Shown here: in pieces, positions 55,525-64,000 of the stretch
How positions within the stretch are numbered: the stretch's first letter is position 1
Layout: each line of letters begins with the position of its first letter
Source: an uncultured Massilia sp.
Lineage (GTDB): Bacteria; Pseudomonadota; Gammaproteobacteria; Burkholderiales; Burkholderiaceae_D
Direction of reading: 5' to 3'
Assembly (NCBI RefSeq): GCF_913773735.1
Contig: NZ_CAJYEB010000025.1
Coordinates: 224,894-288,893, forward strand
DNA length: 64,000 nucleotides
Notes under the pieces: model-generated
The model's database searches: none
Seen by the model: the letters and a program-made list of their open reading frames with translations, nothing else
Told to the model about the DNA's origin: nothing
Made by a program: the position numbers and the translations under genes

Positions 55525-56451
55525 TCACGCCGTGAACGCCGCCGCCAGCCCCAGCGCCCGGAACCGCTCCACCACGAACTCCACGAACACGCGCGTCTTG
55601 GCCGGCAGCAGCCGCCGGCTGGAGTAATACACGAACAGCCCGCCCGCTTGCGCATGCCACTCGGGCAGGATGCGCACCAGTTCCCCGCTGCGCAGCAGCG
55701 GCCCGGCATGCGGGGCCGGCAGCAGGGCGATGCCCAGGCCGCACGCGGCCGCGCGCGCCATCGCTTCCGGATCGTCGAGCACGGCCACCGGATGCAGTTC
55801 GGCCGCCGCCGTGCGGCCGTCGTCGGTGCGCAGCGTCCAGCTCTGCAGGCGTCCGCTGCGGATCGCGCGCCGGCCGATGCCGTCGTGCGCCGCCAGGTCG
55901 TCCGGGTGCGCGGGCGTGCCGCGTCGCGCCAGGTAGGAAGGCGCCGCGGCCACGAGGATGCGTACCTGCGCCAGCTCGCGCGCCACCAGGCCCTGGGTCA
56001 GCTCGACGCCGCCGCCGATCGCCACGTCGTAGCCTTCGGCGATCAGGTCGACCTGGCGGTTCTCGAAATGCAGGTCGGGCACGACGTCCGGATACAGCGC
56101 GTGGAAGGCTTCCAGCATCGGCACGAAATGCATGCGCCCGACCGCAGGCGCCAGCGCCACCCGCAAGGGGCCGGACGGCCGCCCGGCGCCTTCGCGCAGC
56201 ACCCCCATCGCATCCTGGATGCGGTGCCACGGCTCGCCCACGGCGCGCAGGAACTGCTCGCCCTCGTCCGTCAGGCGCAACTGGCGCGTGCTGCGCTGGA
56301 ACAGGCGCACGCCCAGGCTGGCTTCGAGCTTGCCGACGTTCTTGCTGACGCCCGCCGGCGTCATCCCAAGGCGCCGCGCGGCGGCGGAGAAGCCGCCCTC
56401 TTCCGCGCTGTAGATGAAGGCATCGAGGTGGGCGAATGCGTCCTGGCTCAT
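55525..56451 (-). CDS. LysR family transcriptional regulator
   Basis: 308 residues. HTH MSQDAFAHLDAFIYSAEEGG, GMTPAGVSKNVGKLEASLG and FQRSTRQLRLTDEG, then an effector domain (LRVALAPAVGRMHFVP). The ATG at 56451 begins the family sequence; the open frame continues upstream through the SDR gene region without homology. Divergent from the SDR gene at 56561, which it likely controls. Inverted GTTGAAA/TTTCAAC elements lie in the gap (56471-56508). Confidence 0.9.
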   Translation of the reverse strand: MSQDAFAHLDAFIYSAEEGGFSAAARRLGMTPAGVSKNVGKLEASLGVRLFQRSTRQLRLTDEGEQFLRAVGEPWHRIQDAMGVLREGAGRPSGPLRVALAPAVGRMHFVPMLEAFHALYPDVVPDLHFENRQVDLIAEGYDVAIGGGVELTQGLVARELAQVRILVAAAPSYLARRGTPAHPDDLAAHDGIGRRAIRSGRLQSWTLRTDDGRTAAAELHPVAVLDDPEAMARAAACGLGIALLPAPHAGPLLRSGELVRILPEWHAQAGGLFVYYSSRRLLPAKTRVFVEFVVERFRALGLAAAFTA

Positions 56452-56560
56452 CGTGGACCTTTTACCATTCGTTGAAAGTGATGTGCATTTTGACTGGCTA
56501 GTTTCAACTGCTGGTTGGGATGATACTGCATGCACACCAACCCACCACATGGAGTCCATC

Positions 56561-57310
56561 ATGGCATCGGCCACATCACTGCAGGGCAAAACCGCTTTCG
56601 TCACCGGCGCGGCGCGCGGCATCGGCGCCGCCATCGTCCGGCGCCTGGCCGCGGACGGCGCCGCCGTCGCATTCACCTACCAGAGTTCGTCCGGTCCGGC
56701 CGACGCGCTCGTCGCCGACATCGCCGCCGCCGGCGGCCGCGCGCTCGCGCTGCGGGCCGACGCCGCCGACCCGGCCGCGATCGCCGCCGCCGTGGACGCG
56801 ACGGCCGCGCGCTTCGGCCGCATCGACATCGTCGTCAACAATGCCGGCATCTTCCTGCCGGGGACGCTGGAGACGTTCGGCATCGACGACTTCGACAAGC
56901 TGGTGGCCGTGAACGTGCGCGCCGTGTTCGCCACCGCCAAGGCGGCGCTGCCGCACCTGCCCGACGGCGGCCGCATCATCAACATCGGCAGCACCAACGC
57001 CCTGCGCATGCCGTTCGCGGGCGGCGCCTTGTACGCGATGAGCAAGTCGGCCCTGACCGGGCTGGCGAAGGGCCTGGCGCGCGACCTCGGGCCGCGCGGG
57101 ATCACCGTCAACAACGTGCTGCCGGGTCCGGTGGAAACCGACATGAACCCGTCCGACACCGACTTCGGCCGCTCGCTGCACGACCTGATGGCCCTGCCGC
57201 GCCACGGCCGCCCGGACGAGATCGCGGCGCTGGTCGCCTGGCTCGCCGGCCCGGAATCCGCCTTCGTCACCGGCGCCGACCTGCTGGCCGACGGCGGCTT
57301 CGCCGCATGA
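56561..57310 (+). CDS. Short-chain dehydrogenase/reductase
   Basis: 249 residues. Cofactor motif TGAARGIG (15-22), NNAG (93-96), and catalytic Ser144, Tyr158 and Lys162 (YAMSK). The tail GADLLADGGFAA is typical of the FabG-like classical SDRs. A Ser/Thr-rich turn after the first strand fits NADP preference. GGAG precedes the ATG by 8 nt; Met at 56549 is a weaker alternative. Pairing with LysR suggests control by its own substrate. Substrate unknown. Confidence 0.93.
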   Translation: MASATSLQGKTAFVTGAARGIGAAIVRRLAADGAAVAFTYQSSSGPADALVADIAAAGGRALALRADAADPAAIAAAVDATAARFGRIDIVVNNAGIFLPGTLETFGIDDFDKLVAVNVRAVFATAKAALPHLPDGGRIINIGSTNALRMPFAGGALYAMSKSALTGLAKGLARDLGPRGITVNNVLPGPVETDMNPSDTDFGRSLHDLMALPRHGRPDEIAALVAWLAGPESAFVTGADLLADGGFAA

Positions 57311-57317
57311 TAAAACG

Positions 57318-57354
57318 CAAACCGGGGTCAGAGCCGGGCTCTGACCCCGGTTTG
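57318..57354. terminator. GGGGTCAGAGCC palindrome between convergent genes
   Basis: A perfect 37-bp palindrome: 18-bp arms (CAAACCGGGGTCAGAGCC and its complement) around one G. It uses the same arm as the repeat array at 18664-18992. Lying between the convergent SDR and lacI genes, it can act as a bidirectional terminator; the outer AAA/TTT ends help. Confidence 0.65.
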
Positions 57355-57361
57355 TGCGAAG

Positions 57362-58381
57362 TCAACCGATTCGGCGGACCGACTCGCGGACCACGAGGTT
57401 CAATTGTGGTACGTCAACGTCGAGCGGTTCGTTGTTGATCATCTTGACGATCGTCCGGCCCAGGCTGCGGCCGACGTCGAACAGCGGCTGGCGCACCGTC
57501 GTCAGCGGCGGGGTCGTGTACATCGAGCTGTGCAGGTCGTCGAAGCCGATCACCGAGATGTCTTCCGGCACGCGGATGCCGCGCCGGTACAGGGCCAGGC
57601 GGGCGCCGTAGGCCGTCAGGTCGTTGGCGCAGAACATGGCCGAGAAGCGCTGGCCCGATTCGAGCAGGCGCTCGACCGCCAGCAGGCCCCCGGATTCCTG
57701 GAAGTCGCCGTCCACGATCAGTTGCTGGTTTTCCTTGATGCGGTGCTTGGCCAGCGTGTCGCGGTAGCCTTCGAGGCGCGCCAGCGCATCCTGGTGGTCG
57801 GACGGGCCGGCGATGAAGGCGATGTGGCGGTGGCCCTGCAGGATCAGGTGCTCGACCGCCTCGCAGGCGCCCCAGTAGTTGTCCAGGCAAAAGCCGTAGG
57901 CGCGCGGCCCGTCGAGCGCGCGGCCGAAGGCGACGATGGGCACGCGCTGCGACAGTCCCAGGATCTGCGCGTCGCGCAGCTTGCCGCTCAGGATCACCAG
58001 GCCATCCACCCGGCGCGCGATCAGCAGCTCGATGCGCTCCGCTTCCTCTTCCGCATGCCAGTGGCCGGACACGATCAGCGGCGCATAGCCGGTGCCCTGC
58101 AGCGCCTCGTCGACGCCGGCCAGCGCGTCGGAAAAGTAACCCGACACCAGCGACTGGGTCAGCACGCCGATGGTGCGCGAGCTGCCCGTCTTGAGGTTCT
58201 GCGCCAGCACGTTGGGCTTGTAGTTCAGGCGCTCGATCACGCTCTCGATGGCCTGGCGCTTTTCGTCGGACACGCGGGCGGTGCCGTTCAGGAAGCGCGA
58301 CACGGTGGCCGCCGACACGCCGGCCACGCGGGCGACTTCGTGGACGGTCACCATCGCGGTGCTGCTGGGGTCTTTTTTCAT
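57362..58381 (-). CDS. LacI family repressor of the beta-glucoside operon
   Basis: 339 residues. HTH and hinge helix at 11-60 (VTVHEVARVAGVSAATVSRF, RLNYKPNVLAQNLKTG), then the periplasmic-binding-protein-like sugar domain (IGVLTQSLVSGYFSDAL, VIGFDDLHSSMYTTPPLTTV). It is divergent from GH1 glucosidase, glucokinase and MFS genes. Two perfect 12-bp palindromes in the shared region are its likely operators; one overlaps its own promoter, implying autorepression. The inducer is probably a glucoside or its glucose product. Confidence 0.93.
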   Translation of the reverse strand: MKKDPSSTAMVTVHEVARVAGVSAATVSRFLNGTARVSDEKRQAIESVIERLNYKPNVLAQNLKTGSSRTIGVLTQSLVSGYFSDALAGVDEALQGTGYAPLIVSGHWHAEEEAERIELLIARRVDGLVILSGKLRDAQILGLSQRVPIVAFGRALDGPRAYGFCLDNYWGACEAVEHLILQGHRHIAFIAGPSDHQDALARLEGYRDTLAKHRIKENQQLIVDGDFQESGGLLAVERLLESGQRFSAMFCANDLTAYGARLALYRRGIRVPEDISVIGFDDLHSSMYTTPPLTTVRQPLFDVGRSLGRTIVKMINNEPLDVDVPQLNLVVRESVRRIG

Positions 58382-58687
58382 TGGCTGGGATTGGAGTCGG
58401 CGCGGCGCCGACGGCTTGACGTTACCACAAGTATATCAGTACGAAACCGGTTTCAGAAAACCCGGCCGGTTTTCCGGCCGCCGCCGCTGCCCGCTCCCTC
58501 CCGCCCCCGGTCGCCCTAAATTGTGTTTGACAGCCAATTCCTCGCGACGGTAATATGAAATCGATTTCAAACGAAGCCCCATAACAACGACGAACAGGAG
58601 ACGCATTCCCGCCCGCCGGCCCGCCCCGCGGCGCCTGCCCGTCCCTGCGTCCACCGCACAATCACCACGCCACCGCACGCTCGCACC
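58382..58687. promoter_or_regulatory. Divergent lacI/beta-glucosidase control region
   Basis: 306 bp without a gene. Operator O1 GAAACCGGTTTC lies at 58443-58454 with a lacI -10 (TATACT read on the minus strand, 58435-58430) beside it. A strong sigma-70 promoter towards the glucosidase has TTGACA 58527-58532 and TAATAT 58551-58556 (18-bp spacer). O2 GAAATCGATTTC follows directly at 58557-58568. An AGGAG at about 58596 is not followed by a start codon. The leader is about 120 nt. Confidence 0.8.
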
Positions 58688-60025
<1,338 letters not shown>

Positions 60026-60084
60026 CAAGAACAGCATCCACGAGAAGAGATACAGGAAACACGCGAGGAGACATGAGGGACACC

Positions 60085-61098
60085 ATGGACGACGTGCTAT
60101 TCGGCGGCGCGCGGCTGCTGGCCGACATCGGCGGCACCAACGCCCGCTTCGCGCTGCAGCGCGGCCCCGGGCGCATCGAGGAAGTGGCGACACTGGCCTG
60201 CGCCGACCATCCCACGCTGTGCGACGCGGTGCGCGCCTACCTCGCGCCGCGTCCCGGCGCGGCGCGCGAGCTGCGCCACGCCATGATCGCCATCGCCAAC
60301 CCGGTCGACGGCGACGTCGTGCGCATGACCAACCACCACTGGCAGTTCTCGATCGAGCAGGCGCGCCGCGAGCTGCGCCTGGCGACGCTGCTGGTGGTGA
60401 ACGATTTCGCCGCGCTGTCGATGTCGGTGCCCGGCCTGGACCCGTCCGACCTGGTGCAGGTGGGCGGCGCGGCGCCGGTCGCGCAGGCGCCCATCGGCCT
60501 GGTCGGCGCCGGCACCGGCCTGGGCGTGGGCGGCCTGCTGCCCGTGCGCGGACGCTGGACCGTGCTCGCCAGCGAAGGCGGCCACGCGGCCTTCTCGCCC
60601 GCGGACGCGCGCGAGCAGGCCATCCTCGCCTACTGCTGGACCAGGTGGCCGCACGTCTCGAGCGAGCGCCTGGTGTCCGGTCCCGGGCTGGCGCTGATCC
60701 ACGAGGCGCTGCGGCACCGGGACGGTAGCGCCGGCGGCGCCGCGCCGCTGGCGCCGGCCCAGGTGGTCGAGCGGGGCCTGGCCGGCACCGATCCGCTGTG
60801 CGCCGAGGCGCTGGACGTCTTCTGCGGCATGCTCGGCACCGTGGCCGCCAACGTCGCCGTCACGCTGTGCGCGCGCGGCGGCATCTATATCGGCGGTGGC
60901 GTCGTGCCGCGCCTGGGCGAGCGGTTCGCGCGCTCGCCGTTTCGCGCCCGCTTCGAGAACAAGGGGCGGTTCTCGGACCTGATGGCGCGCATCCCCTGCT
61001 TCGTGATCCATGCGCCCTACCCCGCGCTGGCCGGCGCCGCCGCCCTCCTCGAGCAGCACCTGACCGATTCCTCCCCGCTACCGCACCATGTCCACTAA
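60085..61098 (+). CDS. glk: Glucokinase
   Basis: 337 residues. ATP-binding motifs LLADIGGTNARFAL near the start and GLVGAGTGLGVGGLLP; the sugar site has EGGHAAFSP and the C-terminal GGGVVPRLGERF segment. Phosphorylates glucose released by the upstream glucosidase. The ATG at 60085 has GAGGG at good spacing; Met at 60073 is possible. It lies 59 bp after the glucosidase stop and overlaps the MFS gene by 11 bp, so all three are one operon under LacI control. Confidence 0.93.
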   Translation: MDDVLFGGARLLADIGGTNARFALQRGPGRIEEVATLACADHPTLCDAVRAYLAPRPGAARELRHAMIAIANPVDGDVVRMTNHHWQFSIEQARRELRLATLLVVNDFAALSMSVPGLDPSDLVQVGGAAPVAQAPIGLVGAGTGLGVGGLLPVRGRWTVLASEGGHAAFSPADAREQAILAYCWTRWPHVSSERLVSGPGLALIHEALRHRDGSAGGAAPLAPAQVVERGLAGTDPLCAEALDVFCGMLGTVAANVAVTLCARGGIYIGGGVVPRLGERFARSPFRARFENKGRFSDLMARIPCFVIHAPYPALAGAAALLEQHLTDSSPLPHHVH

Positions 61099-62443
61099 GT
61101 CCCTGCGCCACCCGCTGCTGTGGGTCCCGACCGGCTATTTCACGATGGCCCTCGGCTACACGATGCTGACCAGCGTCACCGCGATCATGTTCAAGAACCT
61201 GGGCATGGACAACGGCCGCGCGGCCGCGTACTCGAGCATGCTGATCCTGGCCTACACGATCAAGCCGCTGTTCGCGCCCGTCGTCGAGATGTACCGCACC
61301 AAGAAATTCTTCGTGCTGTGCACCCAGGTGCTGGTGGGCCTGGGCTTCGCCGCCGCCGCGCTGGCGATGGGCCTGCCGGACTGGATGGCGATCCTGCTGC
61401 CGCTGTTCTGGGCCATGTCCTTCATCGGCGCCACCCAGGACATCGCCAGCGACGGCGTCTACGTCACCTCGCTCGACACGCGCGCCCAGTCGCTGTACTG
61501 CGGGGTCCAGAGCCTGTCCTGGAACATCGGCCCGATCGTCGCCTCCGGCTTCCTCGTCTACCTGAGCGGCCGCCTGCACACCGACGTGTTCCACCACGAC
61601 CCCAAGGTGTTCGGGCCGGCGTGGATGGACGCCTGGCGCGTGATCTTCTTCATCGTCGCCGCCATCATCGTGCTGATGGCGCTGTGGCACGTGCGCATGA
61701 TGCCGGACGGCGCGCGCGCGGCGAACACGCCGACCAGCCTGCGCGGCGCGCTCGACATCCTGTGGGATTCCTTCGTCACCTTCTTCCAGAAGCGCGACGT
61801 GTGGAAGATGGTCGCCTTCGCCTTCCTGTTCCGGGTCAGCATCGGCCTGCTGGAAAAGATCGGCCCCTTCTTCATGGTCGATGCCGCCGCCAAGGGCGGG
61901 CTCGGGCTGTCCAACGAGCAGCTGGGCATCGTCTACGGCACCTACGGCCTGGCCGCGGTGCTGCTCGGCTCCCTGCTGGGCGGCATGTACGTGGCCAGGC
62001 GCGGCCTGAAGCGGGTGCTGTTCGTGCTGTGCTGCGCCGTCAACATCCCGAACGCGACCTTCCTGGCGATGGCCATCCTGCTGCCGTCCAGCACCCTCGC
62101 CATCACGGCCGGCGTCGTCATCGAGAAGTTCTTCTTCGGCTTCGGCTCGGTCGGCTTCATGATCTACCTGATGCAGCAGCTCGCGCCTGGCAAGTACACG
62201 ACCACCCACTATGCCTTCGGCACCGGCCTGATGGGACTGTGCAACATGGTGACGGGCGTCGCCAGCGGCCACCTGCAGGAAATGATGGGCTACGTCGGCT
62301 ACTTCGTGTTCGTGATGGTCGCGACGATCCCCTCGTTCCTGGCGACCTGGTTCGCGCCGTTCCACCACGACGACGGCATGGGCAGCCATGCCGGCGACGG
62401 TGGCGCGCCCGCCGGCGCCGACGCCGCCCAACGGGTGGCCTGA
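61088..62443 (+). CDS. MFS transporter, AmpG/PAT-like, glucoside operon
   Basis: 451 residues, about twelve helices. GYTMLTSVTAIMFKNLGM, a long central loop, and FFGFGSVGFMIYLMQQLAPGKY late in the protein resemble AmpG/PAT-type carriers; an IASDGVYV helix is present. The operon context (GH1, glucokinase) argues for uptake of a glucoside disaccharide. Its ATG overlaps the glk stop by 11 bp. The polar C-terminal tail is Gly/Ala-rich. Substrate is inferred from context only. Confidence 0.85.
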   Translation: MSTKSLRHPLLWVPTGYFTMALGYTMLTSVTAIMFKNLGMDNGRAAAYSSMLILAYTIKPLFAPVVEMYRTKKFFVLCTQVLVGLGFAAAALAMGLPDWMAILLPLFWAMSFIGATQDIASDGVYVTSLDTRAQSLYCGVQSLSWNIGPIVASGFLVYLSGRLHTDVFHHDPKVFGPAWMDAWRVIFFIVAAIIVLMALWHVRMMPDGARAANTPTSLRGALDILWDSFVTFFQKRDVWKMVAFAFLFRVSIGLLEKIGPFFMVDAAAKGGLGLSNEQLGIVYGTYGLAAVLLGSLLGGMYVARRGLKRVLFVLCCAVNIPNATFLAMAILLPSSTLAITAGVVIEKFFFGFGSVGFMIYLMQQLAPGKYTTTHYAFGTGLMGLCNMVTGVASGHLQEMMGYVGYFVFVMVATIPSFLATWFAPFHHDDGMGSHAGDGGAPAGADAAQRVA

Positions 62444-62448
62444 CGCGT

Positions 62449-62985
62449 TCAGCGCCGGCCGGCGCCGGCGCGCGGCCGCAGCAAGGGATACGGATTGATC
62501 GCCCCGCCCGCCACATAGATCCCGTAATGCAGGTGCGGCGGCGTCGTGCGGGCGTTGCCGGTGTTGCCGACGTAGCCGACCACGCTGCCCGGCGCCACCC
62601 GCATCCCCGCATGCACGTCGCCATGGCGGTCCAGGTGCGCATAGTAGTGGCGCTGGCCGCCCGGTCCCAGCACCCAGACCACCTGGCCGCCCAGGCGGTT
62701 GGTGCCGACCCGCAGCACCACCCCCTCGGTACTGGACAGGACCGGCGTGCCGCGCCGCGCGAAGATGTCGATGCCCTCGTGCCGGCGCCCTCCGCTGCGC
62801 GCCCCGCCCCAGGTATCGGCCAGTTGCGCCGGTTGCACGCCCGCCACCGGCACCGGCAGCACGGCCGGCGCCGGCATTCCGCCCAGGCGCACCATGTAGG
62901 CGACGCTCTCCAGCCACGGGCGCAGCAGGGCCTCGGCCGCGATCAGGGCCAGGGCGATCAGGAGGCTGCGCAGGAAGATCCGCAT
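62449..62985 (-). CDS. M23 family metallopeptidase, membrane-anchored
   Basis: 178 residues. An N-terminal helix (about 3-22) anchors or exports it. LytM-type motifs follow: His69 and Asp73 (RRHEGIDIFA), His117 (YYAHLD) and HLH at 151-153. It cleaves peptide bonds in peptidoglycan or acts as a divisome activator. The short length fits a minimal M23 domain. The start at 62985 lacks a ribosome site; 63057 is an alternative. Convergent with the glucoside operon, 5 bp apart. Confidence 0.85.
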   Translation of the reverse strand: MRIFLRSLLIALALIAAEALLRPWLESVAYMVRLGGMPAPAVLPVPVAGVQPAQLADTWGGARSGGRRHEGIDIFARRGTPVLSSTEGVVLRVGTNRLGGQVVWVLGPGGQRHYYAHLDRHGDVHAGMRVAPGSVVGYVGNTGNARTTPPHLHYGIYVAGGAINPYPLLRPRAGAGRR

Positions 62986-63282
62986 GGTATCGGGCCGGCA
63001 AAGCGGGCGGTGGGCGGCATGGCCGCGATACCGACCAGATGGGGACGGCTCGCCCATTTCAAGTGCCCCGCCCCCGTCGCAGAAAAAATCAAAAAAAATT
63101 CTCGAGAACCCTTCGAAAAATCCTGCGGGCTTCGTTATGGGTAGCAGGTAGTCCGGCGCTGCCGGCAAAACCTGCAAGTAATGACAGGCTTACCGTGCGC
63201 GGCAAATGCCTTAGCATGCGGCCCATCGGTTCCAGGCGACGCCGGCCGGCGGCGTACCACACAACAGAAAACAGGGAAAAAC

Positions 63283-64000
63283 ATGACCATCTACATCAGC
63301 TCGAAAAACCTCGTCGTCGGCGAAAAGGACGGTTACGTCGAATTCGTCGTCACCCTCAGCGCGGCGGCGCAGCAACAGGTGAGCGTGTACTACAACACCT
63401 ATTCGCTCACGGCCGACAGCGGCGCCGACTTCGAGAGCGCGGGCGGCCAGCTGGTGTTCGCGCCCGGGGTCACGTCCCTGTCCGTGCGCGTCCCGATCAA
63501 GGACGACGCCCTCGTCGAAGGCCTGGAAAACGTCGCGCTGGTGCTGAACAGTCCCACCAACGCCGTCATCAAGCATTTCGCGGCCGTCGCCACCATCGTC
63601 GACAACGACACGCTGGCGGACGCCGCCCACCATGCCGCCCTGTCGGTACGCGACGTCGTGGTCGACGCCGGCGCCGGCACCGCGACCTTCGCCGTGGTGC
63701 TGGACAAGGCCGTCGGCAGTGGATTCAGCGTTGCCTACAACACCGTGGCCGGCAGCGCCGCCGCCGGCAGCGACTTCGTCCCGGCCAGCGGCTCGCTGTC
63801 CTTCGGCGCCGGCGAGACCGTCAAGACGGTCACCGTGGCGCTGCCGCAGGACGCGACGGCCGAGCCGCAGGAGATGTTCAACCTGGTGCTGGGCGCCGTC
63901 TCCGGCGCCGGCGCGAACGTCGTCGACGTCGCCGACGGCATCGGCCAGGCCACCATCGGCGCGCATGGCCAGACCCCGCGCGCCCAGCCGGCCATCAGCG
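63283..64000 (+). CDS. Calx-beta domain protein, truncated by the window edge
   Basis: 239 codons are visible and the frame is still open at 64000. At least two Calx-beta repeats are present: YVEFVVTLSAAAQQQVSVYY ending ATIVDNDT at about residue 109, then TATFAVVLDKAVGSGFSVAY ending with an AGETVKTVTV strand. Asp-rich loops would bind calcium. No signal peptide is seen, which fits large type I secreted adhesins of betaproteobacteria. The 297-bp leader (62986-63282) is AT-rich around 63090 and shows no gene. Confidence 0.82.
   Translation, partial: MTIYISSKNLVVGEKDGYVEFVVTLSAAAQQQVSVYYNTYSLTADSGADFESAGGQLVFAPGVTSLSVRVPIKDDALVEGLENVALVLNSPTNAVIKHFAAVATIVDNDTLADAAHHAALSVRDVVVDAGAGTATFAVVLDKAVGSGFSVAYNTVAGSAAAGSDFVPASGSLSFGAGETVKTVTVALPQDATAEPQEMFNLVLGAVSGAGANVVDVADGIGQATIGAHGQTPRAQPAIS

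Overview
The window looks like chromosome from a very GC-rich betaproteobacterium of the Oxalobacteraceae (Massilia/Telluria/Duganella type). This rests on the base composition, a PEP-CTERM anchored protein, a ppk1-sixA plus ppx phosphate block, many LysR/AraC regulators divergent from single metabolic genes, and GC-rich intergenic palindromes of the kind scattered through Burkholderiales genomes. No rRNA, tRNA, CRISPR array, insertion sequence or phage gene was seen. The genus is inference.

Layout: 0-10 kb holds small regulator/enzyme pairs: a cation/proton antiporter fragment with a TetR regulator, nitronate monooxygenase/LysR, two aldo/keto reductases with AraC and LysR regulators, and a NimT/NimR-like exporter/regulator pair. 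10-31 kb is an oxidative-metabolism block: a periplasmic YtcJ-type amidohydrolase, pirin-OsmC, DoxX-pirin, an acyl-CoA synthetase, a YhaJ-like LysR, a chloroperoxidase-type hydrolase, a short XapX-like protein, an LLM/FAD monooxygenase pair, a three-subunit cytochrome c/2Fe-2S/molybdopterin dehydrogenase, a histidine kinase overlapping an AraC-type HTH protein, a second amidohydrolase and a YoaK-type membrane protein. 31-43 kb has a flippase, a metallophosphoesterase, and a second block with a hydrolase, FixJ-like and receiver-only regulators, XapX protein, YcaC-like hydrolase and a large Y_Y_Y sensor kinase; a LysR/MFS pair and an AraC regulator follow.

43-54 kb is the phosphate block. ppk1-sixA has a good Pho box. 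A secreted phosphatase, ppx and a receiver-only protein lie on the other strand. A CzcE-like protein with a CusR/CopR-type box, a secreted oxidoreductase, an SMP-30 protein and a PEP-CTERM protein lie around or between them. 54-64 kb carries a lower-GC orphan membrane gene, a LysR/SDR pair, and a beta-glucoside operon: LacI, GH1 glucosidase, glucokinase and MFS transporter, with two perfect 12-bp operators and a strong promoter. It ends with an M23 peptidase and a Calx-beta protein cut by the window edge.

The most interesting signal is a recurring site, roughly TATMCSTTCGTATR, found five times between 17.7 and 36.8 kb. It lies upstream of the chloroperoxidase-type hydrolase, the short XapX protein, the dehydrogenase operon, one histidine kinase, and the YcaC-like hydrolase/sensor kinase divergon. 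The two blocks share paralogous hydrolases, XapX proteins and histidine kinases, so a dispersed two-component regulon is a reasonable hypothesis.
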